Below are positions 38,098-51,098 of a DNA stretch of 64,000 nucleotides, one piece after another. A program made the position numbers and the translations under genes. A model generated the notes under the pieces. That model searched no databases. It saw nothing but the letters and a program-made list of their open reading frames with translations, and was not told the origin of the DNA. Within the stretch, counting starts at the first letter, position 1; every line of letters starts with the position of its first letter. The DNA is from Atopsyche davidsoni (lineage: Eukaryota; Arthropoda; Insecta; Trichoptera; Hydrobiosidae). The stretch covers positions 13,430,001 to 13,494,000 of the forward strand of contig JAILWY010000009.1 of NCBI GenBank assembly GCA_022113835.1, read 5' to 3'.

Positions 38098-38125
38098 ATT
38101 GTGATTTTGCTTGTTTCAGGTAAGC
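38098..38125 (+). other. Candidate recursive splice site
   Basis: A T-rich run followed by GCTTGTTTCAG ends at 38119 and abuts GTAAGC from 38120. The 5' half is the same GTAAGC hexamer as at 13.6 kb. The following 200 bp (38130-38330) are unusually GC-rich for the region, possibly a recursive exon or a regulatory island. Confidence 0.55.
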
Positions 38126-38199
38126 GACGTCTTGCAACTTGCGTTCACGCCGGCCCGCCTGGCCTCCGCCGGTAATGTGCTCTCCTCTTCCTTGGCACA

Positions 38200-41100
38200 T
38201 TTTGCCTACTCGCCTAAGTTATAAGTCTATTTAGGATAGTTAGGGGAAGTCCCGCCCTGGGACATGCAAAACGACGGAAAATTCCCAACCTAAGGTGTAA
38301 CGTTAACGACACCCTGATGTGATGTTTGACTCCGATAATGTCGTATATTTTTTGTGACTTTGAGCTTCTTTTCATAAAGTATATGATATGAAACTTTCAT
38401 AAGAATATATTTGTTGTTGAGTGTAAATATAATGTTACAAGATTAGGCACGTATATATTTGTATTCGCTGACATATATACTGGCTGAAAACAAGCTTTTT
38501 ACAAAAATTTCTTAAGGGTCTAGGTCCCATAATCGAGTTTTTTTGATCATTTTCTAGTCCATTTTGCGAAAAATCGACTGCACCAATCAAAAATATTTAA
38601 ATGCAAAAAGTTTGATACACCCCTTCTTCCGAACACATTATATTTTTATTTCTTATAAATTTACTATTAATATGATAAATATGTGTTTTTCCGAATGAAG
38701 TGTAGGAATTTGGAGATTCGTCTGGTACATTTTCCAAGAATCCTAAACATTTAAAAGTCTTTTTTTCAATTGGAATTAAAAGATTAAATATAAACCATGT
38801 GCGTCTTATTAATTTAAAAATTAAAAAAAAAAAATCTTTAAGAAACTTTGGTTTTGAAAAGTTGCCATTTTTTCAAATTGTTCAACATCTTCAAGATTTT
38901 ATTTTACCCTGAAAATGGACGTTAATTATATAATAAAAAATAGATAAATATAATTTATAGTTTTTTCAATACTCTGTTAAAAATTCAACTTTCGATATAG
39001 AAAAATAAAGTGACAATTAAATTAATTAAATGACACTATTTCGCCAAGTTATGGACTGACTGTGCAATTAAATGGCTGGGAGCAACTGCCTTAATATTTT
39101 TTAATTATACTTGTTAAGAGCTTTTGTCTTTATTTATTAGTAACTAAATCCATATTTGTAGCATATTTTTGAGGAGATTAATCCTTCCTATTTATTGGGC
39201 TGGAATGTGTAAATATCGTAAAGTACATATAATAAAGTTGGATACTTCAAAAAAATATTTATGTTGTATTTAATCAGCGATGAAAATTATCACATAAATA
39301 TAGCAGGTTTATATTTTTTAAAAACTTTCAAACAAATTTTCTGCATACGTTTAATTATTATACCAACCGAAAACCGTATGCCATCGGAAAGGGCCCGATC
39401 TGAATCCTTGAATATGAGGTAACATAAAAAATACGTAGCGTCTTATTGCTCCTACCTCATAAAATCACCTGTAGGGCAACAAACGTAAACTCTCGTGGTA
39501 GTTATCACCATTCGGCACAGTTGATCTTTCATAAGCTCAATATACTTTTTCCGAGCGATATGTATCAAAACATGTCCTGTCACATCTGCGTCGACGCTGG
39601 GCTAATTCAATTTCCTAGCTTGCAGCATCACGTGACGGTATTCTGGTTGGAGACTCCAGCGTACCGTGAGACGCAGCTGGTCCTCCCCCTCGCTCCCACC
39701 ACCGGGTATTTATTGTCCACCCCCTTGATTAAACCCACCCTAAACGTTTCCGCTTCGTTTTTAATACGCCCGGAGCTCACGTCTCACGTGTCCTTTGTTT
39801 ATTACACCTGCGGACTAATGAGCTTTCAGGTAAAGACGTTTTACAAATATAAGATACTTTAAAGTAGTCTTTAAATTTATGGCAAAGAATCCGCATAAAT
39901 TTTTTTATATTGCTGTCATCTATAAATATTCTGTTAGACTCGATGTTCCTTACCTAATTCCTGAACCTAATATGATTATATAGTAATGTATTTTCATGAT
40001 TTAAAAAAAAAAAAATTTACCTTAAAATAATTCAGAAATATACTTTGTTTTTAAAATTAGATGTGTTTAAATCTAACACCATAGTTGACAGTCAACGTTA
40101 TAAAGTAGAATGTTTATTTACCGTTCTTACAAAAATGCAACAGAATATCAATTTGATTTTTTTGTTAATCAAATATCAGTTTGAACGCAGCGAAAAAAAA
40201 ATCTACACTATCTTCAGACGTATTTAAGATGCTGTATACAATTTCGTAACACTCATTTTTTGCAGTATATTTATAATTCTGAGCCACGTCATGTCAAGAA
40301 GCTCTCTCCAAATGGAAAATTGCCAAAAAAACAGCAGATATTTACCGACATGTGTGCATGTAAACATGCGAAAATAAATACCCAATACACAATGCTACAA
40401 ACAAAACATACTATAGGAAGAAATTTGCTATTTTCTATGTTTGTATTTGCTATGACAAGTTTTCTTATTTGAACTCTCATATTTTCAAACTTATATTCAT
40501 ATGTATTGCATCGTCTTAAATTTAAATTTGTAATAAAAGTATTAAGTGTTCATACGAATCTCCGAGATTTTTTCGTTATGGCTTGCTCTGTATTGTAATT
40601 TTCGTCTTTCAACTGCTGCTCATTCTATAAAAAATAATTGTTCTTGTCCTGTCTAGTCAACTGCATTATATTTTTAGTTAGTACACGAAGCTCTTATCTT
40701 CGTAGTCACTTTGCGTTCTTATTTTACTATTCGAAGCCTGTCTTTATTTGAAGCTAAGTCTACCTTTTATTTTTTACCGATTCACTATACCAATTGCTAG
40801 TACTCTATTTTATCGATTGCGTTTAAATTAATGTAATAACGAGGAAAGTTATTACTCTGGCAGCTATGTAAACTGGGTTTGCGTATACACAGTGTTGCAG
40901 CATCCTGAAATAGTATACACAGGGTGTATTACAGCTCTAACCGCAGTGGTGACAATTCCATATTATACCATTCACCGCAGGCTGGTTCTATTTTAACTGA
41001 ATTCTGTTTAATTAAATTGTTGGTACAAGAATAGATATCGATATAATCTATTTCTATTATTAATAAAAAAAAAAACAACGAATATAATTTATAGTGAGTA

Positions 41101-41875
41101 TTTTGAATTTTCACTTGTATATCGAAAAGAAAATTATATATTAAATTAAACCGTTGTAATTTTTTTTCTCGAATTCAATTTTTTCCCACATATTTATATA
41201 AAATCTTTTAATGTCTAATATTTTATACTATATCGTATTTATTATGTAGAAAAAAAATGACAGCTGCTAACTTTTTAAAATAGTTAAAATAAAATTAAAA
41301 ATAATTGCTCTAATTAAGTACAATTTAATTACATAAGAATATGGCGTATACTGTTGCTTTATGCGAGTTATTTACTTAGCACGATTTATTGTCGGTATCA
41401 ATTCCTTGCGCCTTCAAATAAAAATAAATATTTTTTCCCTCTTATATACATAAAGTAATGACAAAAAATTGAAATGTTTGGTGACAAAAAATGTTGTTTA
41501 CTCGAGATAGAATTTAATAGGCAAAATTTTAAGAAAAATGTTCGCTTTATTCAGTGTGCCTTGGCTTCATACCAAAGATCTTGATCTTCCTTATTAATTC
41601 ACATGAAATATATTGTGTTCATTTTATTTTCTTTCTATTTTACTTCTTCACCAAATTGCTTACTTCATTTTATTTTAGAAATTACATTTTAAATTTAATT
41701 TTGAAAACTAGTTTCAATGGTAATAAAAGAAGACATCTCAACCGACATGCGATCGATAAATTGTAACGTGTGTATCACTGTTTCCTTTTATACTATGTCT
41801 TTGGTTTTATCTACAATTTTATTAAAAAAAAAAAAAGAAAAACATCGGACGGCAGTGCTAAACACAGGATACCTC
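38200..41875. other. Non-coding stretch
   Basis: The GC-richer island at 39380-39830 carries a 138-codon plus frame (39446-39862) without a recognisable domain. At 39829|39830 CTTTCAG abuts GTAAAG, 18 bp or so after an ACTAATG branch-like motif. It is a weak splice-site pair with a short pyrimidine tract. Confidence 0.5.
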
Positions 41876-41906
41876 GAGTTGTTATATACTGTGTATATAA
41901 CAACTC
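41876..41906. repeat. 14-bp perfect hairpin
   Basis: GAGTTGTTATATAC and GTATATAACAACTC are separated by TGT. It is a small stable stem-loop without a T-run or other context, and its function is unknown. Confidence 0.6.
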
Positions 41907-44900
41907 TTTATAGTTCAGCTATCAAAGAACAAAAACATATTACAAATTTTAATACGAAAAAACTTCCTTAACTGTAGAAAAATGCCACATTTACAAAAAA
42001 AAAAAAAAAACCGACTGGTTTTACATCTCCCGCGGCGAGAATTAGGCCCGACTCGCATTTGAAAGAGAAGCAGTTGGGATTAGAATAATCCCGGAGTTCC
42101 ATCGTGCGTGATGGTCTTTCTTTATCTGTTCTTTAAATTCATCTCACAGGCCGTCTGGATGGTTCCCCTATGACCCCCGAGGCGCGCGGAGGGTCGGCCT
42201 TACTGCCGGAGGCTTCGAATATAGTGGGGCGTTCGTACGATAGACGGGCTTGGTCCGATTATATGTCTTTGGAAATTGAGCTAGGAGATATGTGTACTCC
42301 TTGCGTATCTTGACTTACCTATTCGATGTTAAAAGTATAGTGGAGTAGCAGTATGAGAGGAAACTCAAGGGAAAATATAAAAGCTACAGCAAATTAACAT
42401 CCATATTTGATATTTATATTCTAGTATTATTAATGATTAATGAAATATCACCTGTATTGGTAATGATTTTAAATTCATTAATTTACTATCAAGACTGTTT
42501 GAGTAGTCAGGATCAACTATAAACAACAAAAAATCAAGGTCAATCAGTGAAATTGTATATTTATTTAAATGGATAGTTTTTGTCAGGTACTGTAAAATTG
42601 GCGGTTTATATTAACAATATTTTCGGAGCCCGTGTATGATGTTGACTGGTCAATATTTCATTATTTCATATTACAAATACATTTTCTCGGGTTATCCATT
42701 AGTAATCCTTGATGAAGTTTTGCTGTAATATCACAAAACCATAACCATTACCATAAACGATTTTTACTCAAAATTTATAATAATGGCTAATAATTATTGA
42801 CAGATCTGAGTTATTTGTTTAAAATATTTTAAATTCTATAATATATTTGTTATAAATATCTTTAAAAATATTTCATTGATCACATGTTGCACATTCTTTC
42901 AATTTTGCATATATAGTGATTGCGATTCATCTCCGGTCGCTACTTACTACGGTAGCTTTTCCTTCGCTCTGCTCTGCACTTCACTGTGTGCGCGTAACTG
43001 CCTAACAACCCTCTCATGACCGAGAGGCCTAACCTCGGAAGGCACGTCGGGGTGTAGAGTGGCCGTTACGGCCCTGGCCGCTTTTTTAGTTCTTTCATTG
43101 GCGTCGGAAGCATCCCAATTATGGTGAACATGTGCAATTATCTGAGCACGTGCTCCACTGCCTTGCATCGCCGCTGGAAGAGCGGAATAATTGAGTTAGT
43201 GGGTTTCAGTTGCTGTGGACTTCAACTGGTTACAGGGAAACTATATGTTTTACCAACATATGTATTCATACATAGTTACTTGCCTCACTAGTATATACTA
43301 TTATCACTGCAATACGTTTATTCGTTAGACCATCTCAGGGTTCATTGGCAGGCTAGATCCTGGGTTCAAACACAAGTAAAAACTGTATTCGAGATCAAAT
43401 GGAAGGAATCTCTCTGATGCGGACTTTCTGTGAAACTTATTAAAAAGCAGGTCTTGACTTCTTTAATCTTTACAATCTTCTAACAACGAAGATGTGTCTT
43501 GCAGTGCGAAGGTTCTTGGTGTTATAGGGATTAAATTATATGTCTTTAAATGTTGCTTCAATTACGGAATGAAACTGTGATTATAGCAATAATACTAACA
43601 ATAATAGTTATATAAAAGTACATCTCATTATCTTAACTTGTGGTTATTGTCGAGTTCTCCTGCCAAACATTTCCACGGCACTCCAGGGTTAATCGTCCTC
43701 GTTAGAGAACAAAACAGACCGCGGGGTGATCGTTACAGCCGCGGTAGAGGAAGGACCCGCCGGGAGATCCCGAGCCCACACCTGCTAGAGGTATCGTCAT
43801 TGCGAAGGATTATAATGGAATTGAAACTTGTTGCTACGAAGAGGAATGTTTTATAAAGTTGAATGATCAAAAACACCCTTATCGTTTGTTTTTGTATGTC
43901 GTATTGAAAGCAATCAAAAGATTAAATGTGTTTCTTAAAAATATACAGTTGTAAAGAAGGGAGATGCAATCTTTGTGTATTTCGAAAAATATATAACACA
44001 ATTTATTGTATCTATAAGTTAGCGTAACGCACTTATTATAAAAACCTTCAGTTTGTTTGGAGATCATATATGGTCTGATATTGCATGTATTGCTACAAAT
44101 TATCATGACTTATGTTTTTTTTTTCAAGCCATTATTCGATTGTCCCAGCATAATGGTTATTATACTTCATAACAATTCCGCCGTAAATCATCGATTACTC
44201 ACCACGTGTAAACAGAACAACGAAAATAAACACTTACGTTGGAAGCAAATTACCGGAGCGATTAGAAGCGAACCAAAAAAGAATTGAAAAGAATTAGAGG
44301 CGAATTGAAATTTATGGCGACGAAAGAGAACTCAACAGGAATAAACTGGATTTAGAATAGAATGCAAGTGGAGAGGAGTATCGCCAAGGGAACAAAATAA
44401 ATGCATTGTGAACGGAAATTAATACAATAAAAATAAAACCATCTTATAGAAACACGGTTTTATATTTCGTTATTATTCAAAACAGCTATGTTCATAATAG
44501 ATCCAATAATAAACAGAGTAAAGTTGTAACACATTAATTAATAAAAAAAACTCTTACAATCTGCAATGGAGTCTAAAAAGATGGGAAAATATCGTAATTG
44601 AATATCCAAGAGATAAAAACGTTTTGAGCAGAGTAAAATTCATAATTAAATTGCAATGAGGGTTTCGCTTAAATTTAAGCATACTTTTCTATGCATAAAA
44701 CTGTGTAATAATATCATACTTCGAGAAATATTATTGCATATGGGACAGTATACACACTGAGCTTAAATCGATAAGCAAAAAAAATACTAAACTAATCGAT
44801 ATTGTTTTAACGTATACTGTACATATTAAGAAACTGAATATCAGAAATTATATTAACACCTGTTTAAGAATAGTTTCACATTAGAGTTAGGTAGAAGCAG

Positions 44901-46724
44901 CCAATGGAAAAGTATTACTTATGCAGCTCTCCGCATTAAACCCTGCATTGCACTCTGGTTTATCTGCAAATTTTATTTATTTTCATGTTTAATTTTTAAA
45001 TTAAAATATAAACTTAGCAGTTTACGAAAACATTTTTCTTTCAGTGTGAGAGTACTTTCGCTGTTTATGTTTAGTGTTCTTATAACATATTTGGTTATAG
45101 TTATATAATGGAGTATTACAAATTAGATTCTACTATACCTAGAGCATTGCTAAAATTGATTAGTATTTATTAAATCACGATGTTCTTCTATTGATTAAAA
45201 AAATATTTGTTCTAATTTTATGTTAGTGCGTTGGTGAGCGCAGGTGGAGTGTGAAGGTACCTTTATTTTCAGTATTCGGCATCCCTTAAAGTGAAATCTG
45301 AGCTAAAGGTTCCAGTAACTCCAGCCCCCTGAGACACTTCCTACTTTACTTCATGTTTCTAAGCGCTCACTATATAGCCGAGGTGCTTTTTCATCGAAAT
45401 TGTGTATTTTTTTAGTATTTTCTCTTTATTTAGAGTACCTTCGAGTAATAACTTTGAAAAATATTATTTCTTATTTTCTTGAAAGCTTTGCAATATTTAT
45501 ATCTAAAATATAACCTCATATGGCCATACGAAACGATGTGTAGTTTATATCCGGTATAAATAACAAAAAGGTCATATAGCCTTAACCTTCTATCCACGAA
45601 AACTGGTTTAATTTGTTTATATTTGTTACATATTTTAATAACAAATATGAAAATCCAAACTCTAAGAGGTTACTTTGTGATCAAAGGGCTTATTCAGTCT
45701 GTATAAGCTCTTGAGAGTCGAAAACGTTCAAAGTTTAAAAAAATATTGTCATCTCCTAGCCATTTGGTTATTATTTTTTTGTTGCCTTATCCTTTTCTCC
45801 CGTGCTTTGATAATGGTTTCTCTTACAAGCTAACGCAAAGTTCAAACAATAAACAAACGTGAAAACGTAGAATGCCGAAAGCAGAAGTGAGATACTTATA
45901 AAATAAAACATAGACAGCATAGTACTGAAAAAAAAAAACTGTAGCGAGCGAGAGAGACGGGCATATCCGCCGGAATAATGTTATCTCTCAAATGATCCCA
46001 TTCAACCCCGACGCCCGCGGCGCCCCTGCCATACTGGCGTCTCGGGGGCGACCAGGCGACCTGACCTGACGGGAACTCCTACATTCTTAAATCAACAATG
46101 TGGCACTAATCCCTCAAATGAATGTGCGAAAGTGAGGCCCTCTAACGCTTATAGTTTTTTTTACAGATCCGATCCAGATTTGCAGATTTTTTAACAGATC
46201 GATCTTAACAATTCTTATACCCGATTGTTAAAAAGCATATTATTTTTTTGCTCGCATTATAAAGAATTTCTATAGAACACTGTGGAAATTCAAGTCACAA
46301 GTAATCTTAAATGAATCCTCGAATGATTTCAGTAATAATTCGACGTGTAACGATGTGCAAGTGTGCCACATATTAAGATTTATTATAATATATATGAATG
46401 ACTCTGTTAGCTGTTATGCTAGATGCAGTTTATTTTTTCCAACGATATATTAATCCTATGTAATATTTAAAAAAAATAATCAGCTCATAGTGGATTGTCA
46501 TTGTAAATATTCGTTAATAAAGTTAATATGAAATATGAGTGTCACACTTGGTATCATCCCTTTGCATTGGTCGTGTTAGTCCCTCCCCAAGCTCTCGGGT
46601 GGTCACCATAGGTGTGGATTACTCTGCCGTAGAATTAATTTTTCGCTCTTTGTCGCCAGGAATTCGGGGCCAGAGCTTTTGTGAAAAAATTTGGCCTCTT
46701 TCGGGGACATTCGTTTCGTTTTAG
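41907..46724. other. Non-coding stretch with several GC-rich islands
   Basis: Islands lie at 42020-42260, 42920-43180, 43640-43800 and 45940-46080, the last with GAGAGA next to GC-rich sequence. The frame on the minus strand at 42947-43168 has no domain I recognise. A B-box-like GGGTTCAAACAC at 43370-43381 has no matching A-box. Confidence 0.55.
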
Positions 46725-46793
46725 GAGATATAAAATAACGGCGGACGTGCGCCGCCTGCGGAGTGGCCTGACCGCTCGCCCGCGGGCCTGCAA
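46725..46793 (+). other. Possible small exon (69 nt), speculative
   Basis: TTCGTTTCGTTTTAG ends at 46724 and a GC-rich block runs to GCCTGCAA, followed by GTAAGC at 46794. One frame, starting at the second base, is open throughout. The block is much more GC-rich than its surroundings. Both splice sites are acceptable, but no homology was recognised, so this may equally be a CpG-type regulatory island. Confidence 0.25.
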
Positions 46794-46799
46794 GTAAGC

Positions 46800-49700
46800 C
46801 GATACTCTGATTTTGTCATCATTTCTCCGTGCCTTGTCAATTTAGCAGACTGTGTTGGGAATTCTCAAGAGATTTAACCCTTGCTCTTTTGCACCGTAAG
46901 AGGAAAATTCTAAACACACCGGCACCTCCGTATCGTCACGTAAACGCAGGTCACCTTTAGCGGAAACAATTAACCTAGTTACATTTTAACAGATATCAGG
47001 AATAATCCCTGTTTTCGTATTTGAAAACTTTAATATAAAAATATATTAAAGAAACTGTTTTTAATTAAGGTGTCTATTGCCAGAACTTCAAACCAATATT
47101 ACCATTTTTAAGTACGTATAAAAGAGTTTGTAAATAAAAAAAAATTGTGCTTTAGAAGCCGGATCATCTACCCATTAAACGAGATCATTAATTATTGTTT
47201 CAAAGTAAATAAAGAATTCAGTGATTTTTTTTTAATAAAGCCGCGATTTAATCATTGATTGATTACATCCCAAAATAGACAAGATTTTCTTTGACAAGTC
47301 CAACGTTGGAATTTTCCATCAATTCTGGTCTTAAATTATCTCGGGTGGCCCTTTTCAAAGGAAAAAAGGCAATTAGAAGATTAATAGATTTTCTGGTTGT
47401 TTGGGTTTTTTATAGTGGAAAAAAGCCAAACATACCAAAATAAGTTTACGCATTCGTAAATAACGGTCGCCTTGTATATTTTATGTTTATTGACCATCAG
47501 TGCTTCCTGTATCGATTTTATTAAGTCGTAAAATAGATAAAAATATCTACAATCGGATAACCATAAACTACATACAAGCAGATTCTAACAAAATTTGTAT
47601 TTGAATAAAATATGATGATATGAAAATATAACAAATCGATAGTAGTTTGACTTACATTAGGACAAACAAATTGCCGTTCTGGAACGCTGAAAAAACTACT
47701 TAGACTTTATACGTAAATAAATAAATACGACTACTTTAATTGGAAAATAAACTACCGACGATTTGAAGTACACAGAAATTTATTCTGTAACACCGTAGCA
47801 AATAAGCCTGTAATGATTTTCTTATATTTTAGTCTAAACAAGTCCTCGAAAGACGAAAAGGTTCACTACTAACTTGTCTTCCTGTAGAAATTTAGCTAAT
47901 CATATTTGATAGTGGCGTCAATAGTACTAACAAATAAATGAGAATTGAAACATTGTAAAACGATTGGCTTTTTTCAGTTTCGGGTTGGTCGCTCTGCGCT
48001 ATAAACTATAAAATCTTGTGAGAGTATGATAGTATAGTGCGAATCTTAACGGTCCTTTCACCTTAGCGGTTTCAGATGATTTGCGGGCTTCACAGAGTTC
48101 TCGGAGCACTTTCCATAGCGTGGCGTAAAGAACAGATATCCGAGCAAATTTCAGGAACTCTCAAACCGAAAACAATGACTGTTAAGAAACCACAATGAAA
48201 AGTTATCGATTTGCGGGTCGGCAGACACCCCGATTCGGGGTATAATTCTGGGGCGTTTTGTACGTAATTTCCACGTCTCCCTTTTATCATCTCCAATCTA
48301 TTTCCCTTGGATGGGCGACGGTAATAAATGAATATGAAGTGCACATTAGGCGGAGGGGCCGACCGTCCCAGCCAGACGGCGGCCCCGCCCAGTCCACGTC
48401 CGCTGCAATAAAACCATGGCTACTCCTGCTCTTTAATATTATAACACCTTTGTAAAGTTAAGAAACAAAACATACATCCACTCTGCATGATCTTATTTTC
48501 ACAAGCCTGTAATTTTACCTTTTGAAAAAAATTTATCAAATAAATTCGATCATACGCATAACAAGTAAGTTTCAATGTTTGATCGTGGAATCTTGGATTT
48601 TACTCTGGATGGATAATAAACTTACTCGTCTTATATAAATGAAATGCTTAGAGATTTCTGTGATTATACCAGACAAATTTCGGGCACATTTTAAATTGGC
48701 TAATGCCTCTCCATGTCCACGTGGTTTCTCATTTGCAGGCTCATAGTCTCACCGAATATTGTAAGAGTGTATTCCCTTCGTGGAAAAAAGATAAATGTTT
48801 TTATTATTTAAAATAACCTAGAAAACTGTGCTCTTGTGCCATACTAAAAAGCCAGTTTATTTGAAAATATTAAAACCCTAGAATAATGTAAGCTTACTTG
48901 AAGTTTATTTCCGAGTAACGGGGTAAAATTGCAAGCAAGTTTTCATGCAACTTTACTTACTTAGATTACTGCGCTACTTACTGAAACTAACATAATATAA
49001 CCTTTTAGAGCTTATTAACATATTATACTTTAAAAATATACATTTTACTAGTATATTTAACAAAAAAGTAAAATTTAACATAATAAGTGTGTCGAAGTTA
49101 CTTCGTGAATAATTGAAGCGCTCACAAACCAAAAAATTCACAACCTCCTAATTATTTACCTGTTCATATTTCTTGTTAACAAATGGAGTATTAAAAATTT
49201 AACCAGTTTTTCAAAAAAAATTGGTAATTTATTAAATTAATTATTATTGAACAAATTAAATAATTTTTGATGTATTGTCAATTTTTTTTAATTTGGCCCT
49301 AATACATCACATTCTTGCTTAATTGAGTACTAGTTTTATACAAAAGCAGTAACATTGCGCTATTATATAATACATTAGCAGAGTAACACATGGATTCGAC
49401 AGTTTCGTTAGTGGCTTCTGAATTTTCAACTCCGTTGCTTACATACTCTTTACTTAAACACGGAGAAGGACGAATAACCAACCAATCGTGTTGACTCCTC
49501 CTAGTGTCCTGAAGAGTCCCGGTTTGTCTTGTGTTGTAACTTGTGCAGATTCTCTCGGTCCCCGTCTCGGTTATAGGTTGTTGGTTGTTGGTTGTTGACT
49601 GTTGTGACCCAGGAGAGACAACATCCGTGGGTCAAGATAACAGCGCCCCGCTAAGATGGGATTACGCAATTAAGCGGATGGAGCCAGCTTCCGGGACGCT

Positions 49701-51050
49701 AAGTCTTGCACGACAAGAATTACTTTTGCATTTTCAATTAGTGTCCTCTAGTTCTGAAACTTCCTGAATATAAATGCCGCAAATTATGATAATAGGTACT
49801 CTATACACTACAGTTCATAAACTACATACAAGAGGAAAACTTTGGCTGTACATTTTGTTAGTAATTTTCGAGCTTATTCTCGTGTTGATGTATGCAAACT
49901 GAAACGAGCTTTAAAATATAAAGTTGCGAACCCTGTGAGGCTGTTGTCAGGTTCATTTGGCAAGTTGTTCTATCTAAAAAAATATTTAAAATAATAAAAT
50001 AAATAAAATCAACATTACCGCTAGTTTTTTTAAGGGGGTGAAACTTTTAACAGGAATATAACTGAACGATGTTAGCATATTCGGATTATCTTACATCCAC
50101 TCAACAAAAAAAAAACAGTATTTGAAGGATGTGAAATTGACCGTGAAATACATCAGCATATATTAAAGTAGGCAATAAAATCTCTTTTACGAACAATATA
50201 ATGATGCCTTCGAAATATTACGTATAGTATCGATATATTTTAGTTACACATTTTAAATGCGTATATGTTCATTATATCAAGCTGCTCGAAAATTCAGTTG
50301 CAGTTTTACTTAGAATTTTCAATTTGCCTATAAACAAAACGATTCTTCTAAAACCTCTCAGTTGATTTCGGCTGGCGCTGTAACTACTCGGGCGTTTTCG
50401 TCAGATCGGCTTCCCGGCGATTAACCTTAAATATCGGAAAACGCATTTGCCCATTGAAAACCAATGGAGGATAATGTTCATACAGTCCTAATGCTGGAGG
50501 CGGCTACGGGCGAAATCACTTCCTATAAAGTCTGATATGACCTTTTTTATACAGCCGGAATTCCCTAGCATTTCGGCTAAAATAAAAAAAGAAACAACTT
50601 TGATATAAACTCTGAAAGCAAGAAAAATTGATACTTTTTGAATGGGAATACTCAGAATTTTTAAATCCCATCAAAAGGTACGTAGCACTCAACGTTAAAT
50701 GGAAATAAATACATCTCGAACCAAAGTACGGCTGTATTATTTTAATTAAAAGGTTTTTAAAGAAATAACTTTTTGATAAAACACGCTTTTCCACTTAAAC
50801 GGCTTAAGAAAGGTTTTCCGAATTCTCCACGGGTACGTAGAGTCCGCGAATTTGATGAAAATTTTTATTGTTCCAAAACTGTTTACATTCTGCCTGAATA
50901 CATCAAATCTTAGGAAAACGATAGTAAATATTGATTTTTCACATCTTATATCTTAAGTTCTTAAAAAAAAATTGTGATTTACTACTAATTAATGTGGACC
51001 CTCATTAGTAATAGCAATATCACAATATACCGATGCCATACTATTTACAT
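46800..51050. other. Non-coding stretch
   Basis: Islands lie at 48040-48410, 49490-49700 and 50340-50520. A 7-mer microsatellite, three GGTTGTT units, is at 49576-49597. No gene was recognised. Confidence 0.6.
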
Positions 51051-51098
51051 ACACACACACACACACATACATAATTTATATATATATATATATATATA
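51051..51098. repeat. Compound (AC)n-(TA)n microsatellite
   Basis: (AC)n runs over 51051-51067 and (TA)n over 51077-51098, separated by a short AT-rich spacer. Confidence 0.95.

Noticed and set aside
39446..39862. 138-codon frame ending near a CAG|GTAAAG site
   Set aside because: It lies in a GC-richer island where stops are rarer. There is no recognisable homology, and the 5' side has no clear 3' splice site.
41876..41906. 14-bp hairpin considered as a transcription terminator
   Set aside because: Hairpin terminators are not expected in animal nuclear DNA, and no T-run follows.
42947..43168. Minus-strand 73-codon frame rich in Ala, Arg and Glu
   Set aside because: It is driven by the GC-rich island composition, and no family was recognised.
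43340..43400. GGGTTCAAACAC, a tRNA B-box-like motif
   Set aside because: There is no A-box at the right distance, and no T-stem or acceptor pairing, so it is neither a tRNA nor a supported SINE.
46873..46910. TTAACCCTTGC considered as another piggyBac end
   Set aside because: No matching inverted end with TTAA was found nearby.
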